Shown one piece after another: positions 1 to 4,964 of a DNA stretch of 29,728 bases. How positions within the stretch are numbered: the first letter of the stretch is position 1; every line of letters begins with the position of its first letter. Where the stretch lies: the IMG/VR virus record IMGVR_UViG_3300007735_000587, positions 1-29,728 of that record. The stretch is one strand, 5' to 3'. A program made the translations under genes and the position numbers. The notes beneath the pieces are model-generated. The model ran no database searches. It was not told the DNA's origin and saw only the letters and a program-made list of their open reading frames with translations. This stretch comes from a virus.

Positions 1-48
1 GTCCAGCGTGATTCACGCGAGGCGCTCGCGCGAGGGTCTCCGACGACA

Positions 49-63
49 GCGGCAGGACGCCGC
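49..63 (+). promoter_or_regulatory. AGGA-loop hairpin, copy 1
   Basis: A perfect 5-bp GC stem (GCGGC / GCCGC) closes a 5-nt loop AGGAC. It ends 16 nt before the ATG at 80. The 16-nt spacer is A/G-rich (GAAAGAGAG). The same hairpin, with closely similar flanks and the same 16-nt spacing, occurs before the genes at 860 and 1166, and with 13-nt spacing before 3155. GGA in a hairpin loop is the known recognition element of CsrA-type proteins, and a CsrA-like gene lies at 2931. Function as a translational operator is inferred. Confidence 0.6.
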
Positions 64-79
64 GGAAAGAGAGATACAG

Positions 80-661
80 ATGCACAGTCTCGATCGGATG
101 ACAAGCGAAGAACTCGCGGAGTTCGCGATGCAGGTCCGCCGGTATTTCCCGGCGAGGAGCGAGGCGGATGACGCCGTCTGGAGGCTCGCGCTCGAGAGGA
201 TCCGCGAGATACCTCGCGAGATCGCATATCAGGCGCTCGAGGCTTACGCGATGCGATGGGGCGGACCGCGAGCGCGGTTCATCTCTGGGAAGTACTTCGA
301 GGCTGTCGACGCCTGCCGCGCTCAGTTCGAGGCGCAGCGAGCGGCCGCTCGCCGGCGCGAGGAGTCCGATCGCCGGATGCTCGAGGGGAGCGCTGAGGCC
401 GAGTCCGTCGCGGCAGACTGGCTCGAACGCCGGCGAGAGATCGAGACGGCGAACCCGCTCGAAGTCGGGGAGGCCGTCGACCTCCTGCGGAGCCTCGGTT
501 GGGGTCATCCTCCGGCGGATCTCAGCGCTTGGCCGCGCTCATGGATCCTCGCCGTGTCCGATATCGTGACATCGCGCAGGGTTCCGGGAGACGAGGCGGA
601 TCCGGCTCGGTTCTACCAGACGCGAGCTAGAGCGCCGCAGAGGGCGCTAGAGGCGTTCTGA
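80..661 (+). CDS. hypothetical protein, 193 aa
   Basis: I do not recognise this family. The protein is highly charged and looks largely helical, with Arg/Glu-rich segments at about residues 80-125. There is no signal peptide, membrane segment or obvious catalytic motif. The ATG at 80 is chosen because an AGGA-loop hairpin ends 16 nt upstream, exactly as it does before the starts at 860 and 1166. A GTG at 8, overlapping a TGA at 9-11, opens the same frame and would add 24 Arg-rich residues that read through the hairpin. That GTGA overlap is common in this genome, so the longer form remains possible. The start codon aside, the frame is well supported by its length and codon pattern. It could belong to the replication-accessory class of phage early genes, but nothing in the sequence proves this. 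Confidence 0.7.
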   Translation: MHSLDRMTSEELAEFAMQVRRYFPARSEADDAVWRLALERIREIPREIAYQALEAYAMRWGGPRARFISGKYFEAVDACRAQFEAQRAAARRREESDRRMLEGSAEAESVAADWLERRREIETANPLEVGEAVDLLRSLGWGHPPADLSAWPRSWILAVSDIVTSRRVPGDEADPARFYQTRARAPQRALEAF

Positions 662-787
662 GGCGATGACGGCACTCCGGGATGGTCCGATCGCCGAGGC
701 TCCTAGGTGCCATTCCCGGCACTTTGCATATACATCGTCCAGATAACGAGAATCTGCAAGGAATCTCCGGAATTGCCTCGGAAGGAC
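662..787 (+). other. intergenic region with imperfect stem (possible weak terminator)
   Basis: Together with the promoter and hairpin that follow, this is the longest gene-free stretch in the window (662-859). CCGGGATGG at 677-685 can pair with CCATTCCCGG at 710-719 with one bulged T. The outer GGCAC (671-675) can alternatively pair with GTGCC (708-712). There is no T-run after the stem, so an intrinsic terminator is only a possibility; a folded leader or attenuator is equally possible. I see no tRNA and no open frame worth calling here. Confidence 0.3.
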
Positions 788-815
788 TTGCATTGCGGCT
801 GAATCTCTGTATAGT
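788..815 (+). promoter_or_regulatory. candidate sigma70-type promoter
   Basis: A good -10 element TATAGT (810-815, five of six matches to consensus) lies 16 nt after a weak -35 TTGCAT (788-793, three of six). The element sits in the only sizeable non-coding stretch of the early block. It would start transcription around 822, just before the AGGA-loop hairpin at 829-843, placing that hairpin at the very 5' end of the message. The host's promoter consensus is unknown, so this is a candidate only. Confidence 0.4.
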
Positions 816-828
816 GATCCTATCAGCC

Positions 829-843
829 GCGGCAGGAAGCCGC
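829..843 (+). promoter_or_regulatory. AGGA-loop hairpin, copy 2
   Basis: A perfect 5-bp stem GCGGC / GCCGC closes the loop AGGAA, ending 16 nt upstream of the ATG at 860. The downstream spacer begins AGAAAGCGAGAC, almost identical to that of copy 3. The AGGA is 22 nt from the ATG, too far to act as the Shine-Dalgarno sequence itself, so the loop probably serves another purpose such as binding a regulator. If the promoter at 788-815 is real, this hairpin is at the 5' end of the transcript. Confidence 0.65.
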
Positions 844-859
844 AGAAAGCGAGACAGCC

Positions 860-1069
860 ATGAGCAACCAGATCGACATCATCGCGCGCGCCGAGGGCAC
901 CAACTTCCGCCTCACCCCGGTTTCCAAGTTCGCTCGCGAATATTTCGGCCTCAAGTTCGGCGGAAGCGCCGAGATGACGGTCGATTCCGTCGAGGTCGAC
1001 TCGATCCAACTCGGTCGACTGCTCCGATGGTGCGATCAGGCTCGCGCCGTCGTCATGATGGTCGACTGA
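860..1069 (+). CDS. small hypothetical protein, 69 aa
   Basis: This 69-residue soluble protein belongs to no family I recognise. There is no membrane segment, and the only Cys is near the C terminus (RWCDQAR). The predicted content mixes beta strands with a short helix. It is isolated from its neighbours: 198 nt of non-coding sequence precede it and 96 nt of hairpin-rich sequence follow it, unlike the overlapping genes of the rest of the block. The start is fixed by the AGGA-loop hairpin that ends 16 nt upstream and the A/G-rich segment that follows. A separate transcription start (candidate promoter 788-815) and its own leader hairpin suggest it is individually regulated. Small early phage proteins of this kind often bind host factors, but no specific function can be given. 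Confidence 0.7.
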   Translation: MSNQIDIIARAEGTNFRLTPVSKFAREYFGLKFGGSAEMTVDSVEVDSIQLGRLLRWCDQARAVVMMVD

Positions 1070-1083
1070 GACGACGCGGAACG

Positions 1084-1107
1084 GAGGAGCCTCTCGCGAG
1101 GCTCCTC
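1084..1107 (+). promoter_or_regulatory. strong 10-bp hairpin between genes
   Basis: GAGGAGCCTC (1084-1093) and GAGGCTCCTC (1098-1107) form a perfect 10-bp stem around the tetraloop TCGC. No U-run follows, so this is not a standard intrinsic terminator. It is followed by a second small hairpin (CGCGC at 1113-1117 pairing with GCGCG at 1124-1128) and then by the AGGA-loop hairpin at 1134-1149. This gives three consecutive hairpins in a 96-nt leader. A role as RNA-stability element, processing site or leaky terminator is inferred. Confidence 0.55.
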
Positions 1108-1133
1108 GACTCCGCGCCTTCAAGCGCGCAACC

Positions 1134-1149
1134 GCCGGCAGGAGCTGGC
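1134..1149 (+). promoter_or_regulatory. AGGA-loop hairpin, copy 3
   Basis: GCCGGC / GCTGGC form a 6-bp stem with one G-U wobble and the tetraloop AGGA, ending 16 nt before the ATG at 1166. Relative to copies 1, 2 and 4, the fifth base pair from the loop is C-G instead of G-C and the third is G-U instead of G-C. The stem is therefore kept while the sequence changes, which is modest covariation evidence for selection on RNA structure. Confidence 0.65.
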
Positions 1150-1165
1150 AGAAAGCGAGACGACA

Positions 1166-1468
1166 ATGCACATCATGGAACTCACCGCTCAGGAGATCGA
1201 CCGCGCCATCGCGGAGATCAACGCACTCGTGCGCGAGCCGTACCGCTGCTCGCAGGGCGACTTCCCGTGGCTTGACGATGCGAACCTCGACAACTGGATT
1301 CAGGCGCTCGAGCAGGACGGCGAGGTCGAGATCCCGTCCTTCTACGCGATCTCAGGACGCACCGAGCGAGTCCGCCGGGTGTTCATCGAGCAGCGCCCGC
1401 AACTGCGCGAGCTCCCGACGATCGACGTCGAGATCGCGAAGGTCGATCGGATCGGGGGGGCAGCGTGA
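1166..1468 (+). CDS. hypothetical protein, 100 aa
   Basis: This 100-residue acidic soluble protein is unrecognised. It opens with a helical stretch (residues about 5-22), has a central Trp-containing segment (FPWLDDANLDNWIQALEQ), and ends in Arg-rich then Val/Ile-rich strands. No catalytic motif is evident. The ATG at 1166 is supported by the AGGA-loop hairpin with its 16-nt spacing and by the AAAGCGAG segment between. Its TGA overlaps the GTG start of the lysozyme-like gene (GTGA), so translation of the endolysin is probably coupled to this gene. Any control acting on the 1134-1149 hairpin would therefore pass to the endolysin. It heads a chain of overlapping genes that runs unbroken to about 5.7 kb. 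Confidence 0.7.
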   Translation: MHIMELTAQEIDRAIAEINALVREPYRCSQGDFPWLDDANLDNWIQALEQDGEVEIPSFYAISGRTERVRRVFIEQRPQLRELPTIDVEIAKVDRIGGAA

Positions 1469-1872
1469 CACTCCTCATCTTCTCCTCTCTTCTCGCGATC
1501 GCACCGCCTGCGGGAACCGACACCCGCGCGATCCTCGACGCGATCCGTACCGTCGAGACAGGCGGCGAGCGCGACCCGGACTCCGCGATCGGCGACGGCG
1601 GCAAGGCGCTCGGCGCGTACCAGATCCATCGAGCCTACTGGCTCGACGCGACGGAGAAAGATCCTGCGCTCCGCGCTCTCGGATACGAGTCCGTCATGGA
1701 TCGCGCCATCGCCGAGCGCGTCGTCATCGCGTACCTCACGCGATACGCGCCGCGTTGGGATCTCGACACCATCTCGCGAGTCCACAACGGAGGACCCCGA
1801 GGACACACGAAGGACAGCACCAAGGGCTACGCGGCGAAAGTCGCAAAGGCCGCGAAGGAGGCACGACAATGA
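1465..1872 (+). CDS. i-type-lysozyme-like endolysin with N-terminal hydrophobic segment
   Basis: This is a predicted peptidoglycan-degrading enzyme of the lysozyme-like fold, 135 aa. The core resembles i-type (destabilase) lysozymes: VETGG at 30-34, then GDGGKALGAYQIH at 43-55, and HNGGPRG near residue 109. In i-type lysozymes a Glu and an Asp about 12 residues apart are catalytic. Glu31 and Asp44 fit that pattern. Residues 2-13 (TLLIFSSLLAIA) form a short hydrophobic N terminus resembling a signal or signal-anchor segment, although it lacks positive charges. The GTG start overlaps the upstream TGA, and the stop overlaps the next ATG. The gene is about 6 kb away from the membrane-protein lysis cluster at 7.4-8.4 kb, which is unusual for a lysis cassette. 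The family call is by motif only; a transglycosylase-type lysozyme is the main alternative. Confidence 0.72.
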   Translation: MTLLIFSSLLAIAPPAGTDTRAILDAIRTVETGGERDPDSAIGDGGKALGAYQIHRAYWLDATEKDPALRALGYESVMDRAIAERVVIAYLTRYAPRWDLDTISRVHNGGPRGHTKDSTKGYAAKVAKAAKEARQ

Positions 1873-2162
1873 GAGAAGACAATCGAACGCAAGGCGACAT
1901 CTGGATCAGGCTCGAGCGCGACGATCTCGAGGTCGGCAAGGAGGCGGTCGACCTGATCGCATGGATCGAGGGACTTTCCCTCGGCAGCGAGGACGAGCCG
2001 ACCGTGACCTTCCTCGCGCACAAGATCGGCGAGGAACTCGGATCGAGCGAGAACATCTGGAACATCTCGGTCAAGCGGCTCCGCGCTCTCTGCGACGCAG
2101 CAGAGGCCATGCACAAGGTCGGAGTCCAGCAGTTCGACACGCACGAAGGGAGCGCGAAGTGA
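1869..2162 (+). CDS. hypothetical protein, 97 aa
   Basis: This 97-residue acidic protein is not recognised. It appears mostly helical. A segment around residues 33-55 (DEPTVTFLAHKIGEELGSS) is followed by a helix ending in LRALCDAAEAMHKVG. There are no transmembrane or metal-binding motifs. The ATG at 1869 overlaps the TGA of the lysozyme-like gene (ATGA). Its own TGA overlaps the GTG of the Gp157-like gene. The frame stays open a long way upstream, but residues before 1869 would be read inside the lysozyme gene and have shadow composition, so the overlap start is preferred. Its place between an endolysin and a Gp157 homologue does not point to a function. Confidence 0.68.
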   Translation: MREDNRTQGDIWIRLERDDLEVGKEAVDLIAWIEGLSLGSEDEPTVTFLAHKIGEELGSSENIWNISVKRLRALCDAAEAMHKVGVQQFDTHEGSAK

Positions 2163-2683
2163 ATCAGACGCTCTACCAGATCGCGGACGACCTCCGCGCC
2201 CTCGAGGCGCTTCTCGTCGAGGCCGGCGGCGACCTCTCCTCTCCCGAGGCGCTCGCCGCAGTCGAGGCGTGGGAGGCCGAATTATCGACGAACCTCTCCG
2301 GCAAGGTCGACAACTACTGCGGCCTCATCACCGAGATCGAGGTCCGCGCGGCCGCACGGCAGGCTGAGTCCGATCGGCTCCGCGATCTCGCGCGCGTCGA
2401 CGACAATGCGGCGAAGGCGCTCCGAGAGCGGCTGCGATTCATCCTCGAGGCGCGAAGCCTTGGACCGATCCAGACCGAGCGCTTCCGCGTCTCGGTCGCG
2501 AAGAACGGCGGCAAGGCTCCGCTCGACATCCGAATCGGACCAGACGAGCTCCCCGAGTGGGCTGTAAAGCGGAAGATCGTCGTCGAGACCGACAAGGATG
2601 CGATCCGCGCTCGGCTCGAGGCCGGCGAGTCCCTCCCATTCGCAAACATCATGGAGCGAGGCACTCGCCTCGTCATCAAGTGA
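2159..2683 (+). CDS. Gp157-family (siphovirus Gp157) protein
   Basis: This protein of 174 aa matches the layout of the siphovirus Gp157 family (Pfam Gp157, named for a streptococcal phage protein implicated in phage resistance). The N terminus begins LYQIADDLRALEALL, followed by an acidic region. A KVDNYCGLITEIE segment is the family hallmark, where a 'K-DNY' motif precedes a long coiled coil. After the coiled coil (about residues 60-105) a beta region includes RFRVSVAKNGG, an IPEWAVK-type segment (LPEWAVKRK), and KDAIRARLEAGE near the C terminus. The length is usual for the family. The GTG start overlaps the upstream stop. The biochemical role of Gp157 proteins is not settled; phage homologues lie near recombination or replication genes such as single-strand-annealing proteins. 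None is in this window. Confidence 0.85.
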   Translation: MNQTLYQIADDLRALEALLVEAGGDLSSPEALAAVEAWEAELSTNLSGKVDNYCGLITEIEVRAAARQAESDRLRDLARVDDNAAKALRERLRFILEARSLGPIQTERFRVSVAKNGGKAPLDIRIGPDELPEWAVKRKIVVETDKDAIRARLEAGESLPFANIMERGTRLVIK

Positions 2684-2934
2684 AGACGAAGCGAAAGCAG
2701 CTCAAGCGACCGTACCTCACGACCGCCGTCGTCGATGGCCTCGAGGCCATCATCTCGCGGATCCGTATCCGTGACGAGAACGAGTGGAAGGCGTCGCGAT
2801 GGGTCGCGCATCTCGTCGAATATCGCGATACCATCTGCGAGCCGGAAGCGCAGGACGCGCAGTCTCCCGGAGCTGCGGCCGGGGAGGTCTCCCTCCCCGG
2901 TCGCGCAGGAGACTCGGCAGAGGAGACGCGATGA
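2680..2934 (+). CDS. hypothetical protein, 84 aa
   Basis: The N terminus is very basic (VKTKRKQLKRPYL), followed by an amphipathic helical segment (residues about 14-50) and a Pro/Ala/Gly-rich C-terminal tail. I do not recognise the family. The basic end could contact nucleic acid, but that is a guess. The GTG start overlaps the Gp157 stop. The stop overlaps the ATG of the CsrA-like gene. The coding sequence contains two RNA-level features: a small GCGC hairpin with an AGGAC loop at 2848-2860 and a perfect 9-bp hairpin at 2879-2900. Both lie just ahead of the CsrA-like start, so the low-complexity tail of this protein may be shaped by RNA structure. Confidence 0.6.
   Translation: MKTKRKQLKRPYLTTAVVDGLEAIISRIRIRDENEWKASRWVAHLVEYRDTICEPEAQDAQSPGAAAGEVSLPGRAGDSAEETR
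2848..2860 (+). promoter_or_regulatory. possible fifth AGGA-loop hairpin (short stem)
   Basis: GCGC / GCGC form a 4-bp stem with the loop AGGAC, the same loop as copy 1. It lies inside the preceding gene, about 70 nt upstream of the CsrA-like ATG at 2931. The stem is short and the position differs from the four main copies, so it may be chance. If real it could serve autoregulation. Confidence 0.3.
2879..2900 (+). promoter_or_regulatory. 9-bp perfect hairpin before the CsrA-like gene
   Basis: CCGGGGAGG (2879-2887) pairs perfectly with CCTCCCCGG (2892-2900) around the loop TCTC. It ends 30 nt before the CsrA-like start codon, upstream of that gene's ribosome site (AGAGGAGA, about 2919-2926). 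No U-run follows. It may control coupling or message stability; this is inference from position. Confidence 0.45.
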
Positions 2935-3158
2935 GCGAACATCGGGAACAGCGCGATCCGAACCTCGGATATATCTCCCGTCGAGTCTACGAAGGAGACA
3001 AGATCCATCTCGAGATCGACGGCCGGCATCTCGGATTCATCGAGATCGCGCATCTTCCCTACGGGAACCGAGCGCGGATTACGCTCGCTTTCGATCGAGC
3101 CGTCCGCATTGTGCGAAGAGAAGACGAGCGGCAGGAGCCGCAGAAGGAGACGATATGA
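2931..3158 (+). CDS. CsrA/RsmA-like RNA-binding regulator (divergent)
   Basis: This 75-aa protein is predicted to be a small beta-strand RNA-binding protein of the CsrA family, which bind GGA in RNA hairpin loops and block or promote translation. ISRRV-E at 15-21 matches the LTRRVGE start of CsrA. N46-x-A-R-I-x-L (46-52) followed by VRIVRRED (58-65) aligns without gaps to the NQVRIGI...VSVHREE half of CsrA. The Arg pair 17-18 and Arg62/63 correspond to the two RNA-contact sites (Arg6/7 and Arg44). About seven extra residues (DGRHLG region) sit between the first strands, and there is a 12-residue N-terminal extension, so it is divergent. The ATG has a clear AGAGGAGA site and overlaps the upstream TGA. 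The hairpin at 3128-3141 lies within its own 3' end. Alternative: an unrelated small beta protein. Confidence 0.55.
   Translation: MSEHREQRDPNLGYISRRVYEGDKIHLEIDGRHLGFIEIAHLPYGNRARITLAFDRAVRIVRREDERQEPQKETI
3128..3141 (+). promoter_or_regulatory. AGGA-loop hairpin, copy 4
   Basis: GCGGC / GCCGC form a perfect 5-bp stem with tetraloop AGGA, inside the 3' end of the CsrA-like coding region and 13 nt before the ATG at 3155. Here the spacer holds a good ribosome site (AGAAGGAGA). The hairpin is also present on the CsrA-like gene's own message, which would allow autoregulation or control of the downstream gene chain. Confidence 0.65.
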
Positions 3159-3730
3159 GCGACGAATACGAGTCGGAATGGGAGCGCCGGAAGCAGTTCA
3201 TCCGCAACGGTTTTCCGATGCCGCATTGCGGCGGCAAGCGATACACGATGCCTGATGATATCGCCGAGGAACTCAAGGTCCGAGCGGCGATCGAGCAGGT
3301 GGAAGGGACTGTCTTCGAGCGAGCCGCCGTCGAGATCGAGAGACTCCGATCCGAGCGCGACGAACTCCAGAAATGGAAGGACGCGCACAACACCTTCTGG
3401 CGCGACCGAGCGGAACGCCGCGACGCGATGCGCGAGAGCGGAGACGGCATCGACTGGAAGCATCGTGCCTTGTGCGCCGAGGCCAGCCTCGGGACGTACA
3501 AGCGAGCGTACGCGCGTCAATGCTGCAAGGATCTCTACTCGTCCGGTGCGAGGTGGAAGACGCGACCGAATCCCATGCGAGACGATGGGGTCTTCATAGA
3601 GGAAGCCTGCGATCCGGGAAAGAACCGGACGCACTTCCCATTCCCGTACCAGTTCGAGCACGACGTCGCGAACGAGATCGTCGAACTCCTCAACCGAGCG
3701 ACCGATGATCTAGAAAGGGAGGAGCGATGA
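3155..3730 (+). CDS. hypothetical coiled-coil protein, 191 aa
   Basis: The protein has an N-terminal charged segment with a His/Cys pair (MPHCGGKRY). A predicted coiled coil follows at about 45-80 (FERAAVEIERLRSERDELQKWKD), then an Arg-rich helix and a Cys-containing segment (ARQCCKDLYSS). The C-terminal part contains DDGVFIEEACDPG and a helical end (FEHDVANEIVELLNRA). The IERLR-type coiled coil recurs in the genes at 4068, 4626 and 4954. No enzymatic motif is recognised. The ATG overlaps the stop of the CsrA-like gene, has a strong AAGGAG site, and is preceded by the fourth AGGA-loop hairpin. The TGA overlaps the next ATG. It is probably an accessory early protein; the function is unknown. 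Confidence 0.7.
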   Translation: MSDEYESEWERRKQFIRNGFPMPHCGGKRYTMPDDIAEELKVRAAIEQVEGTVFERAAVEIERLRSERDELQKWKDAHNTFWRDRAERRDAMRESGDGIDWKHRALCAEASLGTYKRAYARQCCKDLYSSGARWKTRPNPMRDDGVFIEEACDPGKNRTHFPFPYQFEHDVANEIVELLNRATDDLEREER

Positions 3731-4071
3731 GCGACAAGGCGTACCAGCGACGCGAGACGGAACGGCCCCCGGCCGGCTCGCTATTCGACACGACCGGGAT
3801 GCACCGCGTACCGGATCGGGATACAAGCATCGCCGCAGCACGGAGCGCAGCATCATCCGCCGGGAAGAGTCGCGCTCTCGCGCTCGAGATCCTGCGGAAT
3901 CATCCTGAAGGGCTGACGGACTTCGAGCTCGCCGATCTCGCAGGAATGCAGCAGACCTCGATCGGCAAGCGTCGCGGAGAACTCGTCGCGCAGGGACTCG
4001 TCCGCGACTCTGGCCGGCGACGGCCGTCGACGACCGGATCTCCAGCGATCGTCTGGGAGGTGATCCGATGA
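3727..4071 (+). CDS. winged helix-turn-helix DNA-binding protein
   Basis: This 114-aa protein has a two-part layout seen in many phage winged-helix proteins. The N-terminal part carries a short DTSIAAARSA segment. A winged-helix domain follows from about residue 50: ALALEILRNHPEGLTDFELADLAGM as helices 1 and 2, QQTSIGKRRGELVAQGLV as recognition helix, and DSGRRRPSTTGSPAIVWEV as the wing. The wing pattern (DSG-R-P-TxxG--A-VW) is typical of this group. It should bind DNA, probably as a local regulator or replication accessory. Its target is unknown, and no operator repeats were seen nearby. The ATG overlaps the previous TGA with an excellent GGGAGGAG site; the TGA overlaps the next ATG. Confidence 0.75.
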   Translation: MSDKAYQRRETERPPAGSLFDTTGMHRVPDRDTSIAAARSAASSAGKSRALALEILRNHPEGLTDFELADLAGMQQTSIGKRRGELVAQGLVRDSGRRRPSTTGSPAIVWEVIR

Positions 4072-4352
4072 GCGATTCCGTCTATGAGTATGGATTCTTC
4101 CGGATGCTCCGGGAGTCATCGGCTGAGATCGAACGGCTGCGGAAGGAACTCGACGAGGCGCGTCGGGAGATCTGTCTCCTTCGCGCGTCGTCGACGAACG
4201 CGACGGAGATCGAGGAGCCGCAGGAGGTCGACGCGAGCGACCTCGAGGCGATGATCGCCGCCGCTCGAACGCAGGGACGGGACTCGATCAGGATCTCCGC
4301 TCGCGACCTCTGGCGGATGGCATCCGACAAGCGCGGAAGGGAGGAGGAATGA
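4068..4352 (+). CDS. coiled-coil protein, 94 aa (repeat-sharing family)
   Basis: The N-terminal third is followed by a predicted coiled coil (AEIERLRKELDEARREI, about 19-35). Then comes the module CLLRASSTNATE, shared almost exactly with the gene at 4954, and an acidic C-terminal half ending in a charged helix. The DNA of the module is a 28-nt identical repeat (4182-4209 and 5176-5203). The segment 4125-4147 is identical over 23 nt to 4728-4750 in the 4626 gene. The protein is a mosaic of pieces also found in its neighbours, consistent with recombination among these genes. No enzymatic motif is seen. The start overlaps the upstream stop and the stop overlaps the next start. Confidence 0.65.
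   Translation: MSDSVYEYGFFRMLRESSAEIERLRKELDEARREICLLRASSTNATEIEEPQEVDASDLEAMIAAARTQGRDSIRISARDLWRMASDKRGREEE
4182..4209 (+). repeat. 28-nt direct repeat, copy 1
   Basis: Identical to 5176-5203, just under 1 kb downstream. It encodes the RASSTNATE module within the coiled-coil genes at 4068 and 4954. Flanking sequence is similar but not identical at third codon positions, so the repeat is the best-preserved part of a longer duplicated segment. Recombination between the copies would delete the genes at 4349 and 4626. Confidence 0.8.
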
Positions 4353-4636
4353 ACCGCTATCTCCGATGGCTATTCACCGGATCTCCTGATCCGATCATGC
4401 CGCGCTCGATCGAGCGAGATTGTCCTCCTACGCATCAAGGAAAGTACGTCGTCGGAGGCGACTACCTTCTCGGATACGAGGATCGGATGAAAGGACGCGG
4501 ATCGCGTCGGGGGCGGATTCCTCCGTATTACTTCGACTGTCAATGCGCGAGATGCTGCGAATATCAGGATGGACATGACGACGCATCGCGTCGAATCGTG
4601 AAGGACTTCAGGAGGAGGTCGAAAGATGACCGATGA
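4349..4636 (+). CDS. hypothetical Cys-containing protein, 95 aa
   Basis: This basic protein has a hydrophobic N-terminal patch (YLRWLFTG), a Gly-rich middle, and a cysteine cluster CQCARCC around residues 64-70 preceded by a single Cys near 25. The cluster could bind a metal, but the spacing does not match a zinc-finger type I can name. The C terminus is Arg/Lys/Asp-rich. The family is not recognised. The ATG overlaps the previous TGA with a strong GGGAGGAGG ribosome site. The 3' end overlaps the next gene by 11 nt. It lies between two repeat-sharing coiled-coil genes, so it could have entered as an insertion in that mosaic region. Confidence 0.6.
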   Translation: MNRYLRWLFTGSPDPIMPRSIERDCPPTHQGKYVVGGDYLLGYEDRMKGRGSRRGRIPPYYFDCQCARCCEYQDGHDDASRRIVKDFRRRSKDDR

Positions 4637-4964
4637 CATCGTGACGCGGCTGCGCGTCTGGTCGACTTGGCTAGACGAGCGTTGTCCTGACACCGACGTC
4701 CGAAATGACCTCCGCGAAGCCGCCGACGAGATCGAACGGCTGCGGAAGGAGGCGTTCTCTCTTGCTGCGAACCAATGCCATGCGGGGTATTGCGGCGAAT
4801 ATGGGCACCACCGTTGCCGCGAAATCGACCGCCTCACAGCCGAGCGCGACGAAGCGAGGCGGCTTTGGTGCATTGATATAGGAGAACTCTACTCGTCTTC
4901 TCCACTGTCACTTGCGAAAGAGCGCGTATGGGACTGCTTCAAGGAGGCGACCGATGGCCGATGA
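4626..4964 (+). CDS. MTDDIV-type coiled-coil phage protein, 112 aa
   Basis: The protein begins with MTDDIVTRLRVWS and carries an EAADEIERLRKEA coiled coil at about 35-48. This N-terminal pattern (short, starting M-x-DDIV-x-RLR and followed by a DEIERLR helix) recurs in many phage genomes in small proteins of unknown function. The middle holds Cys/His residues (NQCHAGYCGEYGHHRC, about 53-68) that might bind a metal. A second short coiled coil (EIDRLTAERDEARRL) follows. The gene overlaps the upstream frame by 11 nt and the downstream one by 11 nt. The ribosome site is AGGAGGAGG. It is paralogous at its N terminus to the gene at 4954. No function can be assigned. Confidence 0.65.
   Translation: MTDDIVTRLRVWSTWLDERCPDTDVRNDLREAADEIERLRKEAFSLAANQCHAGYCGEYGHHRCREIDRLTAERDEARRLWCIDIGELYSSSPLSLAKERVWDCFKEATDGR

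Noticed and set aside
662-787. Possible tRNA or riboswitch in the longest gene-free stretch
   Set aside because: No T-arm or anticodon-arm pattern and no known riboswitch core; only an imperfect stem.
1272-1868. Upstream part of the frame that becomes the 1869 gene
   Set aside because: Residues before 1869 are Arg/Ser-rich shadow of the 1166 and lysozyme genes; the ATGA overlap gives the better start.
4611-4636. AGGAGGAGG with flanking GAC/GTC as another AGGA-loop hairpin
   Set aside because: Only a 3-bp stem; it is simply a strong ribosome site for the 4626 gene.
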